Shown one piece after another: positions 1-11,536 of a stretch of DNA of 64,000 bases; position 1 is the first letter of the stretch; every line of letters starts with the position of its first letter. Position numbers and translations under genes: made by a program. The notes below the pieces were generated by a model that did no database searches, was not told the origin of the DNA, and saw only the letters and a program-made list of their open reading frames with translations. The stretch lies in NCBI GenBank assembly GCA_033398695.1, contig CM065816.1, positions 131,041,358 through 131,105,357 on the forward strand. The letters run 5' to 3'. The DNA comes from Orobanche coerulescens (taxonomy: Eukaryota > Streptophyta > Magnoliopsida > Lamiales > Orobanchaceae).

Positions 1-863
1 GGGTTGTGCGTGATAGCAATTTCACTCGTGCTATCGCACATAATTGGCGTTTCTTTGGCTTCAATTCCATAGTCTGACAGTTGTTGTTGCATCCAAAGGA
101 TCTGCATACTGCAACTACCAGCAGCATAGTATTCTGATTTAGCTGTTGAAAGCGAGTTTGCCAATTGTTTCTTGCTAAACCAGGACACAAGTCTAGGTCC
201 AAGTAAGTGACAAGTTCCACTTGTACTTTTCCTATCTAGCTTGCAACATCTGAGATCCGAGTCGATGTAGCCATCTAAATTGAATCCGCCTTCTTTAGGA
301 TACCATAGTCCTATATCGACTGTTCCTTTGACGTATTTCAGGATTCGTTTGGCTGTTGTGAAGTGTGATTCTTTAGGTGCTACTTGATATCGCGCACACA
401 CTCCTACAACAAACTGGATATCGGGCCTGCTAGCCTTAGGTACAGGAGTGAGCCAATAAGCTTCCTGTAGAGTGATTGATCAATCGGCTTTCTAGCTTCA
501 TCAGCACTAATTTGCATGGAAGTGCTCATCGGGGTTGACGATGATTTGGAAGTATTCATTCCAAACTTGTTGAGAAACTCCCTGCTGTATTTTTCTTGGT
601 TGATGAAAATTCTTGTGGGCAACTGCTTTACCTGCAATCCTAGGAAATAACTAAGTTCTCCCATCATACTCATTTCAAATTTACTTTGCATGAGATGAGA
701 GAACCTTTGACACAAAGCAAGATTAGTTGAACCAAATATTATATCATCTACATATATTTAAACCATCAGGAGGTCATCACCTTCCTGTATTTTGAATAAG
801 GTCTTGTCCACACCACCTTTCTCGAATCCATTATCGGTTAGATACTAGGACAGAGTCTCATAC
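1..863 (-). pseudogene. Copia retrotransposon RT / RNase H fragment
   Basis: This is the 3' part of a Ty1/Copia pol gene, read from 863 down to 1 and cut by the window edge. At 863-720 the translation holds the end of the reverse-transcriptase palm, including a YVDD catalytic motif near 735-750, but an in-frame stop lies just before it. At 715-404 an open stretch continues the domain (GELSYFLGLQVKQ, then NQEKYSREFLNKFGM), which is typical Copia RT. Below 400 the RNase H-like segment is readable (DRKSTSGTC, LVSWFSKKQ, LSTAKSEYYAAGS) after a frame change. The segment N-terminal to the YVDD region is absent because a Gypsy LTR begins at 864. It is a dead fragment belonging to the gag-pol remnant at 5916-8817. 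Confidence 0.9.
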
Positions 864-1829
864 TGTAACACCCCCAGATTTAACCGGAAATATTACAGTG
901 CCATGGGCCCCGAGATGGAACCCACAAGGCTAAAAGAAATTTCCGCAAACATTTACAAATGCCCAAAAGGCTAACGACAGTACTATCTTTAAAAATATTC
1001 GAAGACGTTATAAAACTCGTTTATCAAAAACGTCGTAAAACCTAATTTTGAAAAGGGCAAGGCCCAATGGCCGGAACTCAATGGTTTAGAAAACGATTTC
1101 CAAAGTAACTCAAGTTACTAGATATCAAAAAGTCATTTAAAATACTCACGCAGCGGAAATGACAACCAAGTAAAATTACTCTATCAGCGAAATACAATAA
1201 CTGATCAGGAATTCAGTTCATAAAAATATGCCCTAGCCAGTATCCTCCGGGAAGCTCATCTCTCCATGACCGCTACAAGCTCGATATCTCAAGAACCTAA
1301 AAAGAAATCCCACGACGGGGTCAGCCATAATATCCAACAATGATAACTGTCACATCACATTAATAATAACATACCAATGAGAATACAAAATAAGAATACG
1401 ACCAATGTAATCTTATCGTCATAACTTTACTTACTCAAATAATTCTCAACAGAATAACCATTATCACATTTCACATCTCGTACTCGATTAACCAATAAAT
1501 TCGAACATAATATTTGTATTGTACCTCAGACAATACTCAAGATTCTCAAACTATCATTGCCAACTCACGATACGGAAATATACCAGTTCTGACCAATACG
1601 ATCTGTCGGATAATATCATCAAATCCTAAGACGATAATCGGTTGTCCATCAGGAGACAAATACCAAAGGAAATACGGAACATACCTCGAGATATGAAGTG
1701 CCACGACAATCATATCAGTCTAATCCGAGATCATATCTCCTAACACAAGACCTACAAATGTATACTCATATGACCACGTCAATATGCTCAAAACAATAAC
1801 AACAGTGTATACTCAATGGAAATCCCATG

Positions 1830-2150
1830 ATCCAGCGCCCTCAGCATAGATCTCCTGATGATCCTACTAGATCAACATGAGATTGATAACCAACAATATA
1901 CATATGCCAAAAAGACATATAAAACCAACGATGCGAATCCACAAGATTCCATCAACACAGTACTGGGTAATCCAACGATCCAGCGCCCTCAGCATAGATC
2001 CCCATGATGATCCCGCCGGACCAACGCATGGTGGAAAACCTGTCTAGCGATCCAGCGCCCTCAGCATAGATCCCATGATGATCCCATCGAACCAACGCAT
2101 GGTGGACATCCGATCCAGCGCCCTCAGCATAGATCTCCATGATCCCATCA
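1830..2150 (-). repeat. Tandem GATCC modules within LTR C
   Basis: Four tandem or near-tandem units share the core GATCCAGCGCCCTCAGCATA followed by GATC-containing spacer and, in several units, a GATCCC...CCAACGCATGGTGG tail. Copies start near 1831, 1978, 2048 and 2112. The same module occurs in the LTRs at 10040-10175 (opposite strand) and 27155-27312. Its position on the U5 side of the TATA box suggests it lies in the transcribed R/U5 part of the LTR. Its function is unknown. Confidence 0.75.
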
Positions 2151-2978
2151 GATCATTTACAACATAAACAATACAATTATGCATACACATATGCAACTCA
2201 ATATGTTCATCAACATGAACAACATATGAATCAAAACATGAACGACGCTATGATGAAACAACTAGGACGACTTCATGTTCAGCAACATGAATGACAACCT
2301 GCATGATCAACAACATCAACACTACACCGAATCAATCTAGAATACTTGCCCCGAGTCCTTCGGAAGCAATCTCGATATCAAATTCCCGCCGACGATTATC
2401 CGAAATGCTCGGCGACCCAAACGTACCATGGACTGCAGATACTCATATCCTCGTCTTTATCATAATGTATCCTCGATACCCAAAATGCCAATAACCGAAA
2501 TAAATCATAAACCTTATGATTTAGCTCCCAGAATCGGAAGGACAACATATAAATACAAATCTCCAGAATTTGCAGTAATAACCATTGCTATATGCATTAT
2601 AAACTAAATGAAACTGAAACCATTCATTAAACATTATAACTGAGCAAGTAATAACTTGCCTCAATACTGATACGACGATGCTGAAGCCGCGACCAATTTC
2701 ATTGCCTTCGTCTACGAGCTTCTCAGCCCTGACCACGCAATTTACGAACATGCTCGAACACGACCGCAATATACGGTTATAATCACCGATCAATTATCGC
2801 AACCTATCGCAATAATAAATTAACAACAATCCGATAACGATCAACAACCGACACGACCAACCAATCAACTCAACGGTTCAATAAAACCTCGATTAAACAC
2901 AATCTGAACAAACCAAATCAAACCATCACGAATTCATAATCACAACACAAAAAAGACTGCACTGTCTGCCTACTTAGT

Positions 2979-4266
2979 GTACGTTAAACGTATAACGTAG
3001 CGTGCCCTAAGTTGCTCCCGTTAGCGTGCGCTAGCCAGTAAGCTTAGCGTGCGCTAATGGTGTACAGTGGCATGTATTCCAAGCATCGACTAACACTTTC
3101 ATCATATCAATGATCAACTCATCTCGATATTAAGGATTTCATAACATATTCGATTCCAACTTTAATCTTTAAACACGAATCAACAAGATTCCTTCTTGTT
3201 CATATTGGTAAATTCGTAGAACAATTTACCAGTTATTATCATGAATAATCATATTCCAAAATCATCCGTAACCTTTCCAAATTCCATTTCTTATAAATCA
3301 TGACATATATAATTCATTAGTTCTTCAAGAACACGAATTGTCCGAATTCACATTCATAACCCGTAAAACAATGTAATCCGATGTTTTCTAACATCTAAAC
3401 AATCCCTAATCATAATTCAAGGTGTATATCATCATGTTCTTCAACATACGATCTTCCTAACGTCAAAAATCGCAACAACAATACCAAGAACATCAAGAAC
3501 TCTATGATTTCATAATCATAATCAACATATTCAAGACATAAAACAACATATCATCATCTTCCTTCAACAAACACCTCATATATCCTCATGAATCGTAACA
3601 CCAAGCCCTTAATCATCTTCATATGAATCAATCATCAATAACGACATCAAAAATCTAAAATGAAATCGAGGATTATCCAACTTACCTTTTAGAAGATGAA
3701 AACACTAGCAATTACTTCAAGAATCAACCATAGCTCCATATCCAAGCCTCAAATCCAAGTCCTCAAGCTCAAAATCGACTTAGGAGAGCTAACTCTCTCT
3801 CTCTCAGTGTTTAGAGTCGAAAAACGAAGTGAGGTGCTGAAGTGAAATGAAAGAACGAACTTCATTTTATAAACTGCATAACTCATTATGTACGTTATCC
3901 TTCATAATTAACGTACGTAATGCTCTGTAGCATACGCTACTCGTCCCACGTAGCGTACGTAACCTCATCCCAGAACTAACTGAGCTGTTTTGTTAACATG
4001 CTTTCGTACGTAACAATTTCATCATAACGTACGTAATACGTACGTTAACTTGCTACAGTAAAAGCTCGTATTACGTACGTAATACACCCTGTATAGCGTA
4101 CGTAATACGTACGTTGACTCAGCTGTCCACATCCACGCCAAAAGCTGCCGACCACAGGCCCCACTATCCGATCACCTCTTGTTACGTACGTAATGCCTTA
4201 TGCATAACGTACGTAAAGCATATAATTTAGCGTACGTAAGTCCTTAAACTTAGCTTACGTTAAGGG
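2979..4266 (-). promoter_or_regulatory. U3 palindrome clusters and TATA box of LTR C
   Basis: Two clusters (2979-3063 and about 3900-4266) contain repeated TTACGTACGTAA-like perfect palindromes and GCGTGCGCTA-type interrupted palindromes. A minus-strand TATAAAA lies at 3865-3871 between them. Dense palindromes upstream of a TATA box are consistent with an LTR enhancer/promoter (U3). ACGT-core palindromes resemble sites bound by plant bZIP or NAC factors in general, but no specific factor can be assigned from sequence alone. Confidence 0.55.
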
Positions 4267-4547
4267 CTCTATACTTAGCCAAAATCCAACTGTTCCTGCC
4301 TATCTCGACATACCAAAAACACATACACACATACTGAATACATATACTAAATCCAATAATATTCTCATACGATACATCTAATACACGACATCCTCATATA
4401 CAATTGTCGACCGAGTACGACAGTTATACAAATACAGATGTCTCAGTTCCGAATTTATTTTATCCATACTGTACATATTCCACGTTGTACAAAATAACTC
4501 GGATAAAATAACATTTAATAACAGTAGTAGAAATTTCGGATATTACA

Positions 4548-5915
4548 TTCCACCCCACTTAAAAATAAGTTTCGTCCTCGAAACTTGCAATCCATCATAG
4601 AAAAACGAACAAACTGTTCAACCAAAAAAAAATTCCGAAAGCATCACAACAGCGATCAATCATCATTATTACCGAATAATCAAAATAGCCTACTTACAAA
4701 TGCGCAAAGTCGACGATCTCTTGAGATACTAGCAAGTGACTTCACTGTAAAGCCTCAACTCGTTCACAATCACAATTCCATGACTCTAAAAAATATATCG
4801 TCTTCGGATGACATAATCTATCCGTGTCAAATCCTGTTTGCCTGATTATACAATCAAGTCCCAATCTGCTAAAAACGAATAATGCACGATACATCTGTGA
4901 AACAACTGCCCGAACCAATGCCACAAATCCCGAAACATCGGCACAAAATTCGAACGCTCATACGATCATTAACAATGATCAACCAACAAATTAACCGAGA
5001 ATATCATCGACATGATAAACTCTAATACGACCAATCCAAAGGTTAATATGCAGCTGAGAATATCATCAATATGATAAACCTCAATATCACCAATGAATGA
5101 TCAACAAAAATCGAGAATACCTTCACACAATAAGCTCCAACACGATCAACACAGAACCACAGAAACCGATATACGAACGAATAAAGTTCTCAAAACGACA
5201 CACCAATCACATACAGTGGATCTCAATAAACATACCTGACCGGTGAACATATCTCTCGGCATACGAACAACCAATCACAAACCGACGAACATTTCCAATC
5301 ATACAGGGAGTGGGAACGACCACTCAATATCCAAAACAACCAGCATGGGGTCACCATCCCCAAATCTACACTTATAACGAAATCCTTCAAAATCATTATG
5401 GTAAAAATCACACTACTACTATACCAATGGAATAACATAGCACATATGTCCCGGTTTCACAAAATTCAAAGTTCCAAAATTATATTATGTACCTGAATCT
5501 ACAACTCGCAGTATATTCTCTTATCCGATAAATCAACCGATCATCCCTGGATAACCAAACTGCCATACTAAAGTTCGAATCTCTATTCATCGTTCCATAC
5601 TGATGTCTCATCCAGTTTGTGAGTCATTCTCATAACTTCATCATGATATGCACTATGCACTAAATGCGTATGTATATCAATCACATTTTCAAAACCAGTT
5701 TGAAATCATATAGTCTCATCAAGAAGACAATTTTCCGAAAGTTCTTTCAAAAATTTCAAAGCTAAAAACCCAAATTTTGGTAAGACCACGAAATCAATTT
5801 TCGAAAAATTAAATTGGCTCGATGGCGCCAAGTATTCGATAACAGTTTCCTTCGATTCCACACGATTTCGAAGTTTAAAATGAAAACTATGCAAATGCTG
5901 GACTACATCCATACT
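4548..5915 (-). repeat. Gypsy-type internal remnant with polypurine tract
   Basis: Immediately outside LTR C, the minus strand reads a purine-rich tract (AAGTGGGGTGGAA, 4548-4560). It is preceded by the CAAGTTTCGAGGACGAAACTT block (4566-4587) that stands next to the 3' LTR in the other elements of this window. The rest, up to about 5915, has many stops and no recognisable domain; open stretches at 5223-5438 and 5706-5915 show no family motif. The 5' part of the element, including its 5' LTR, is missing. The junction with Copia pol at about 5915 is placed by loss of Copia similarity, so it is uncertain by tens of bases. Confidence 0.65.
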
Positions 5916-6780
5916 CATTTCCAACATTCTGTAGGTAGAAAGGTAGGATTTGCTTTTTAGGGTGGTCTTGATTTGCTTGCCTTTCTGACGGGGTCCACAT
6001 ACGCTGTCTTTTTGGAATGAAACACTTGGCAATCCTCTAACCATTTCCTGTCTGGAGAGTTTGTTGATAGTCTTGAAGTTGACGTGTGACATCCTCTTGT
6101 GCCATATCCAGCTTAGATCTGCAGTGCCTTTGGCAACAAAATAAGGGATTTTGGAGCTCGTAGGCATCCAGTCAGCAATATACATATTACCTGATCTGCT
6201 TCCTGTGAGCACAACCTCTTTGGTCAGGATGTTCTTGACTCTACAGTGATCTATATAGAACTTCACCGAGAACCGTTTGTCACAGAACTGGCTAATACTA
6301 AGAAGATTGTACTGTAAGCCTTCAACATAAGCTACATCGGTGACTTTGAATTTTCCTACAAGTAGGGTTCCCTTCCCTCTTGTTCTTCATTTAGATTTAT
6401 CACTGAAGCGCACTTTTGGACCGCGATCATCTACGTAATCTGACAGCTTGCTTTTATCTCCTATCATGTGACGGGAACATCCGTTGTCGAAGTACCAGAT
6501 GTCCTTCTCCAAAATGTCCTGTATGCAAACAAATTAGGTAGATTTAGGTCCCCTTTGATTGTTGGGTCCATGGATGGTAGTGCCTTTAGGTACCCAGATT
6601 TTCCTGACAGCAATAGGTTTACTGTAGGATGGTTTAGGTCCGTAATTGAGATTTCCACGTGAGGCATGTACGTAGTTGCTATAACCATGATAGTTATTAT
6701 GCATGTAAAATTCAGGGTTATTATTAGTCCAGTACAAGTGCCGTCTTGGAGGTGGAGCCATTTTCTTTGGCCTTACAGCT
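5916..6780 (-). pseudogene. Copia protease and GAG-pre-integrase remnant
   Basis: This is the N-terminal part of Copia pol, downstream of gag on the minus strand. Near 6475-6500 the protease-like motif reads DNGCSRHMIG, where the family normally has DSG or DTG, so the catalytic triplet is altered. A stop codon follows at about 6390. At 6266-5920 a GAG-pre-integrase domain is open (SGNMYIADW, then WIWHKRMSHVNFKTINKLS and CGPRQKGKQ), with its HKRMSH core intact. Past STYRMLE the Copia pattern ends, and the integrase core and start of RT are absent. The remnant cannot encode a working polyprotein. Confidence 0.85.
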
Positions 6781-7029
6781 TGCCTTCTAGGTCTCCAGTT
6801 GGATTCCCAAAGCTGTTGTTGATAGTGTGAGGATACTTGCTTTCACGAGGGATAACGCGGTTCCTTTATCCAATATCTAGGCGTGATGTACTGAAAGTAC
6901 TGACGTACGAGCCTTTGATATTTGGATACAGCCTTCTTTTTGAACGGTTGTTGGCGCTGTTGATATGCTCGGGGAGCATGATGTTGAGTATGCCGGTCTT
7001 AATGGCTGGTGATTCCACTGTCTGGAATA

Positions 7030-8817
7030 TTACTGTGGTGGGGGAATGGCATATTTTGCTGTTTGCGGTGCAACGGGTTCCTTCACATGACTCGGAACTT
7101 CTTCCGATACAGAAATGGGTTCCACACCCCTGACGAACACAGTACTAGTTTTTCCTTTATTAGAAAATGAGATGTATCTTAAGCCACTTTTATCATGAGC
7201 ATGTTGCCCAGTGTTTAGAATTTCTTCCATTCTTTTAGATGATTTCTCGAAAGATTTCAGTATGGTCTCAAGTTCTCCTTCTCGTTTTTCGAGAGTTTTT
7301 ACTTTGGCTTGAAGCAGAACAAAATCATTTGTATTGCTTTCACTATGGGATTTAGTCTCACTTAGTTCATGAGCAAGTTGATGATTGCTCTCCATGAGTT
7401 TTTCATACTCGACTTTGCTGTTTTCACAATCAACAGACATATTTTCGTAATTAACTTTCAACAAGTCGTTTTCTTCTTTCAGCTCTAAGTTAGAAAGTTG
7501 GAGCTGCATATTTTCATTTTTCAATGTCTCATGGGCCATTTGAATGTTCTTAAACTCATTAATCATGTTTTCAAAAGTATGAGATGTATTGGTGGGAATA
7601 GCTGAGGCTGAGCTTACCTCATCATCGCTATCTTCATCTTCCGGAATGTCCTTGGCCATAAAGCACATATAGGTTTTATATTCGAAATCATCATCAGATG
7701 AATCACTGTCGGTGACTACCTGAAGACATTCTTTAGATTTAGATGGTGCGGGGGAGGCTTCTGATTCACCAATCAGGGCCTTGAGCTTGTTTTTCCAAGC
7801 ACGTCTTCTTTCATCCTTTTCTTGTTGCTCGGCTTCCGGCAACCTCTGAACTTTGGGATGAGGACATTTATTTGCGTAATGTCCTGGTTTCCTGCAATTA
7901 TAACACAGGTTAGCATCACCAAAGGAATTTTCGGTACTTACCTTGTGAACAGGTTTGGGCCTGTATGGGGTCTTGCCCGACTGCTTGATAAAATTCTTGA
8001 ACTTATGCATGAGTAGCGCCATTTCGTCTTGCGACAGGATGTCGTCGTCGCTGTCAACATTTTTATGAATGGGCTTTGATGAACTCGGCATGCTGTGTCT
8101 TTGATTGGATACAGCGGCTAAGGCTGTAGTCTTGGTGGGAGATTCTTCAGCTTTCTCTCTCCTGTCTATATCGTACTCAAATGCTTTGAGGTCAGAAAAG
8201 AGATCAAAATTAGATATTTCACTAAGATTGCACAACACACGCATAGATGTGGTCTTAATGTCCCATCGGGCAGGGAGTGATCTGGAAATTTTTAGGTTTT
8301 TCTCCCTTTGGGTATAAATCTTGCCTAATACTTCAAGTTCACCAACAATGCCAGTAAATCTGAGGTCAAGTTCCTCAAGTGTTTCAGTTGGTTTCATTTC
8401 AAAAGATTCAAATTGCTAAGTTAATTTTGAATTCTTGTTTTCTTTTGAGAGCTCAGTTCCCTCACAAATTAACTTGAGTTTATCCCAGATATCCTTGGCT
8501 GATTTGCAGCTCTTTACCTTAGAGAACGTGCCTTTGTCAAGAGTGACAAATAGCGCATTCTTCACGATATTGTCGAGGTTGGCGTGCTTTCTTTCGTCAG
8601 AAGTCCATTGTTCGTGCTCTTTCTCGAGCATATCTGCATGAGCCTGGCCTTTAATTCTTGGGGCCGGATTTACCTTCATGATCTTTATGGGGCCATCCTG
8701 TATGACAAAAATCACCTCCTCGTGGATTGCTGCAAGATGAGCCTACATCCATATTCTCCAATCATCAAATTCGTTAATAGAAAACATAGGAACTTTATTG
8801 ATCATTGATGTATCCAT
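7030..8817 (-). pseudogene. Copia gag (UBN2-type) with CCHC zinc knuckle
   Basis: The gag region of the minus-strand Copia element. The likely start is the ATG at 8817, beginning MDTSMINKVPMF and containing FDDWRIWM, the usual N-terminus of plant Copia gag. One frame runs from 8817 to 7030, broken only by a TAG after WRIWM (about 8745) and a stop at 8416-8418. The UBN2-type capsid region (AKDIWDKLKL, then LDLRFTGIVGEL) is followed by a CX2CX4HX4C zinc knuckle (CYNCRKPGHYANKC, about 7870-7912). A long acidic, Lys/Glu-rich segment predicted by eye to form a coiled coil (about 7560-7200) comes next. Only two nonsense changes over 1.8 kb suggest moderate age. Confidence 0.9.
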
Positions 8818-8912
8818 ATGAGAATAAGGAAGAAAAACACTATTTTTCAAAAATAAGTGATTTAAGGATCTGATTTAATCAAAAATATGACTGATTTTTT
8901 TTAGAATCAACC

Positions 8913-8924
8913 GCTCCGATACCA
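8913..8924 (-). other. Primer binding site of the Copia element
   Basis: On the minus strand this reads TGGTATCGGAGC, matching the initiator tRNA-Met type PBS usual for plant Copia elements, two bases inside the 5' LTR end (CA, then AG, then the PBS). It fixes the orientation of the element and the LTR boundary at 8927. Confidence 0.85.
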
Positions 8925-8926
8925 CT

Positions 8927-9430
8927 TGTTGGCCACTAAGTATACAGGATACAGCTTGGAAAGTGTTTTAAACAACAAGTTGTACGGTTTTCAAATCTGA
9001 GTGCATAGCGAAAGTCTTGTTTAAAGTAAGTTGTTGTAAATACAGCAACTAGAAATGAAGTGTATACTTAAAATTAATCACAGATATTAAAACAGTAAAT
9101 GCAGAAGGTAAATGACACGATAATTAAAGTGGTTCGAGGTAAACCTCTCTACGTCCACTGGTCCTCCACACAAGAGTTAAAATGTTTATTATAAATACTA
9201 CGTACACAACTACGTATTTATAATCAAACCTATCAATGTATCGTTCACACAGATTGATATAATGATCTTAGCCTTCAACTGTTCACATAGATTGGTTTAA
9301 GCTTTCACTTGACTGGCTTCTTCACACACAGTTCCGAAGCTTCGTCTCTTCAATGCAAGTTCGTCACACACAGTTCAGGAATTCGAGATGATGAGCGTAG
9401 GGATTGTTCTTTAAAGTACAATACAGGGTT
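8927..9430 (-). repeat. Copia 5' LTR (outer end uncertain)
   Basis: The inner end is clear: TGTTGGCC at 8927 next to the PBS. The sequence GTGGTTCGAGGTAAACC...CTACGTCCACTGG at about 9130-9165 is of a kind common in plant Copia LTRs. The outer end is not defined because the matching 3' LTR lies outside the window and the flank is a truncated Gypsy LTR; about 9420-9440 is a best guess. Confidence 0.6.
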
Positions 9431-10690
9431 TGTAAAGGTTTTTCGGATTGGTAATATTCATATGATTGGTTAGAACGATATGATCATGTTGTAATAATCG
9501 TGGTGAACGTAGGATTTGGATTATATGAGTTTACTTGTGCAAGAATGAGAATCATAAGTGGGATTAACTTAGAATTTGGTTGAACGTACTACCGTGTTAT
9601 GAATTCATCTAGATAACTGATACATGTATTAAGAATTGATGGGCAGATTTGGAAGTGAATTGTAACGATTTGAATGTGCTGGAAAATGCATAGACATCGA
9701 CGTGTTATCCCCGTTATGACCTTTCGTTTCGCAAATAGCATGGTATTCATTCGACTTAGTGTCCTTGGAGTAGTTAACCGGGAATTGGCCGAGCATTGAT
9801 CATCATTAGAACGTTTAGCATGGTCGTGTGATAGTCTTGTTATGTAAGTTGAGTTTTTCATTATTTCTTTTTGTGTAAGGTTCGAGCTTTGCGAACGGTT
9901 GATCGCAGGGGCGACCTTCTAGTTTGTTGAAGTCGTTAAAGTATTTATCTCTTTCCATCTTTATAAGGCAAGTACTTTAATTACGTTTTATGTATTGATG
10001 TTATACATGTTTTCGTGCATATGTGTCATTGTTGTATGTCCACCTCAAATTGGTCCGACGGGATCATCTTGGGATCTATGCTAGCGTGTACTGGATCATT
10101 GGACAGGTTTTTCCACCTCGTGTTGGTCCGACGGGATCATCTTGGGATCTATGTAGTGAACGCTGGATCATCGGAATTACCATGTGTATGTTGCATCATG
10201 TTGTGGTTATCATGTTATGTATGGTAAGTCTTCTCGTAGTAGAGACTCGTTGTTATTGTTGTCGTTAATGATGTTGTCATTATTCTTCGTGAGACGTTGA
10301 ATAATCTGTTGTTGTATAATTATCGTTTTTGTACTAGCATCATTGTGCTAACCCCTTCAGGTGTGGACATTTGTTGTATATTCAGGATACAGGAGGGCAG
10401 GGAAACAACCACTAGAGTTGCGTGATGACGAGGGTGCAGAGTGATATTACGGCCGGAATGATTTGTCAGATTGTGTTTTCGTTTTAATAAGTACTCGAGT
10501 ACGCTGTCGTTTTGTTTATCTTTTGGGGTTTACTTTCGGGTGTTGGATGATTTGTACTTTTCAATCTTGTGATGTAATAATGAATTTTACATTTGGTATT
10601 TAATAATGTTGTTTTTAATTCTTAGCCTAGTAAATTCTTATATCAAGGATTTACGGCGTTGTAATAATCCTGAATCTCTCGGGGTGTTAC
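9431..10690 (+). repeat. Truncated Gypsy-type LTR, plus strand, 3' part
   Basis: This ends with CTCTCGGGGTGTTACA at 10690, the same 3' terminus (in opposite orientation) as the solo LTR starting at 26670. It carries the GATCC module in plus orientation (about 10040-10175) and a CTAGCATCATTGTGCTAACCCC segment also found in the other LTRs. The 5' (U3) part is missing; the sequence runs into the Copia LTR near 9430. No primer binding site follows 10690, so it is a solo or broken LTR rather than a 5' LTR. Confidence 0.7.
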
Positions 10691-10915
10691 AGACCCCAAC
10701 ACCTCCGCACCCAGCACCGGACCCCGACCCTGAGGACCCCGCCGCACCCAGCACCGGACCAGACCCCGAGCCCGACCCCGACCGTGCCTCACCCCAGCCC
10801 CGCAGACCTCAGCCCCTCAGCCCCAACACCGCCCCCGCACCGCCACACCTCAGCCCTTCAGATCCAGCACCACTGCGCTGACTGGACCTCAGCCACACCA
10901 GACCTGAGGTGCACC
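10691..10915. repeat. GC-rich CCC-repeat segment
   Basis: A strongly strand-biased C-rich tract directly after the LTR end. Imperfect units such as CACCCAGCACCGGACC recur (10708, 10744), mixed with GACCCCGACCC. A proline-rich reading frame runs through it, but this is what any C-rich repeat would give, so no protein is called. Its origin (host or transposon) cannot be told. Confidence 0.6.
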
Positions 10916-10959
10916 AAAGTATATTTTTTTTACATTTTTTTCGTAATTTAGGGTTATTT

Positions 10960-11480
10960 GTTAATTGTGTTGGAAAGATTATTGAATTTGTTGGGACATT
11001 AGTGTTGATGGTTGAATTTATTGATTATTGAATGTGTTGGGATAATGGTATTGATTGTTTTGGAATATTATTGTGTTGATTTTGTTGGAATGATATTGAA
11101 TTTGTTGGGATATTAGTGTTGATTGCTAGATTTGTTGGGATATTAGTGTTGATTGTTGAACTTATTGGGATATTAGTGTTGATTCTTGAATTTACTGATT
11201 ATTGAATTTGTTGGGATATTGGTATTGATTGTTAAATTTGTTGGGATATTACTGTGTTGATTGTGTTGGAATGATATCGAATCTGTTGGGATATTAGTGT
11301 TAATTGTTAAATTTATTGGGATAAGTGTTGATTGTTGAATTTATTAGGATATTTGTGTTGACTGTTGAATTTGTTGGGATATTGTTGTGTTGATTGTGTT
11401 GGAATGATTATTGAATTTATTGAGATAATAGTGTTGATTGTTGAACTTATTGATGTTGAATTTGTTGGTATCGAGTGTGT
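10960..11480. repeat. Minisatellite of about 30-bp T/G-rich units
   Basis: Around fifteen degenerate units share the pattern GTTGGGATATTAGTGTTGATT followed by GTTGAATTTATT. Units vary by small indels. It lies between the GC-rich block and a CACTA transposase gene, so it may be an internal repeat of that CACTA element. Confidence 0.85.
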
Positions 11481-11536
11481 ATATTGGTATGTGTGAGTTT
11501 AGTTAATGTGATAATTTGTGAATGTGTACAAGTTAA

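Larger units (their letters stand above)
864..4547 (-). repeat. Gypsy-type LTR (family C), 3' LTR of a minus-strand element
   Basis: A 3.68 kb long terminal repeat bounded by TGTAACACCCCC at 864 and ATATTACA at 4547, the inverted TG...CA ends of a minus-strand LTR. Beyond 4547 lies a polypurine tract in minus orientation, which makes this the 3' LTR. It contains an array of interrupted palindromes, a TATA box (TATAAAA, minus, 3865-3871) and a tandem GATCC-containing module at about 1830-2150. It shares this organisation with the LTRs at 9430-10690, 26670-29131 and 35961-64000, so it belongs to the same broad lineage. The bases before 864 (CATAC) should be one copy of the TSD; the other was lost with the 5' part of the element. 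Confidence 0.85.

Noticed and set aside
5706..5915. Open extension of the Copia pre-integrase frame
   Set aside because: Copia similarity ends near 5915; the rest is read-through into non-coding Gypsy interior.
10040..10175. Regularly spaced repeats that could suggest a CRISPR-like array
   Set aside because: They are two tandem units of an LTR module, with no unique spacers of constant length, in a plant nuclear sequence.
10606..10881. Proline-rich open frame
   Set aside because: It starts in the LTR end and then follows a C-rich repeat; composition alone explains it.
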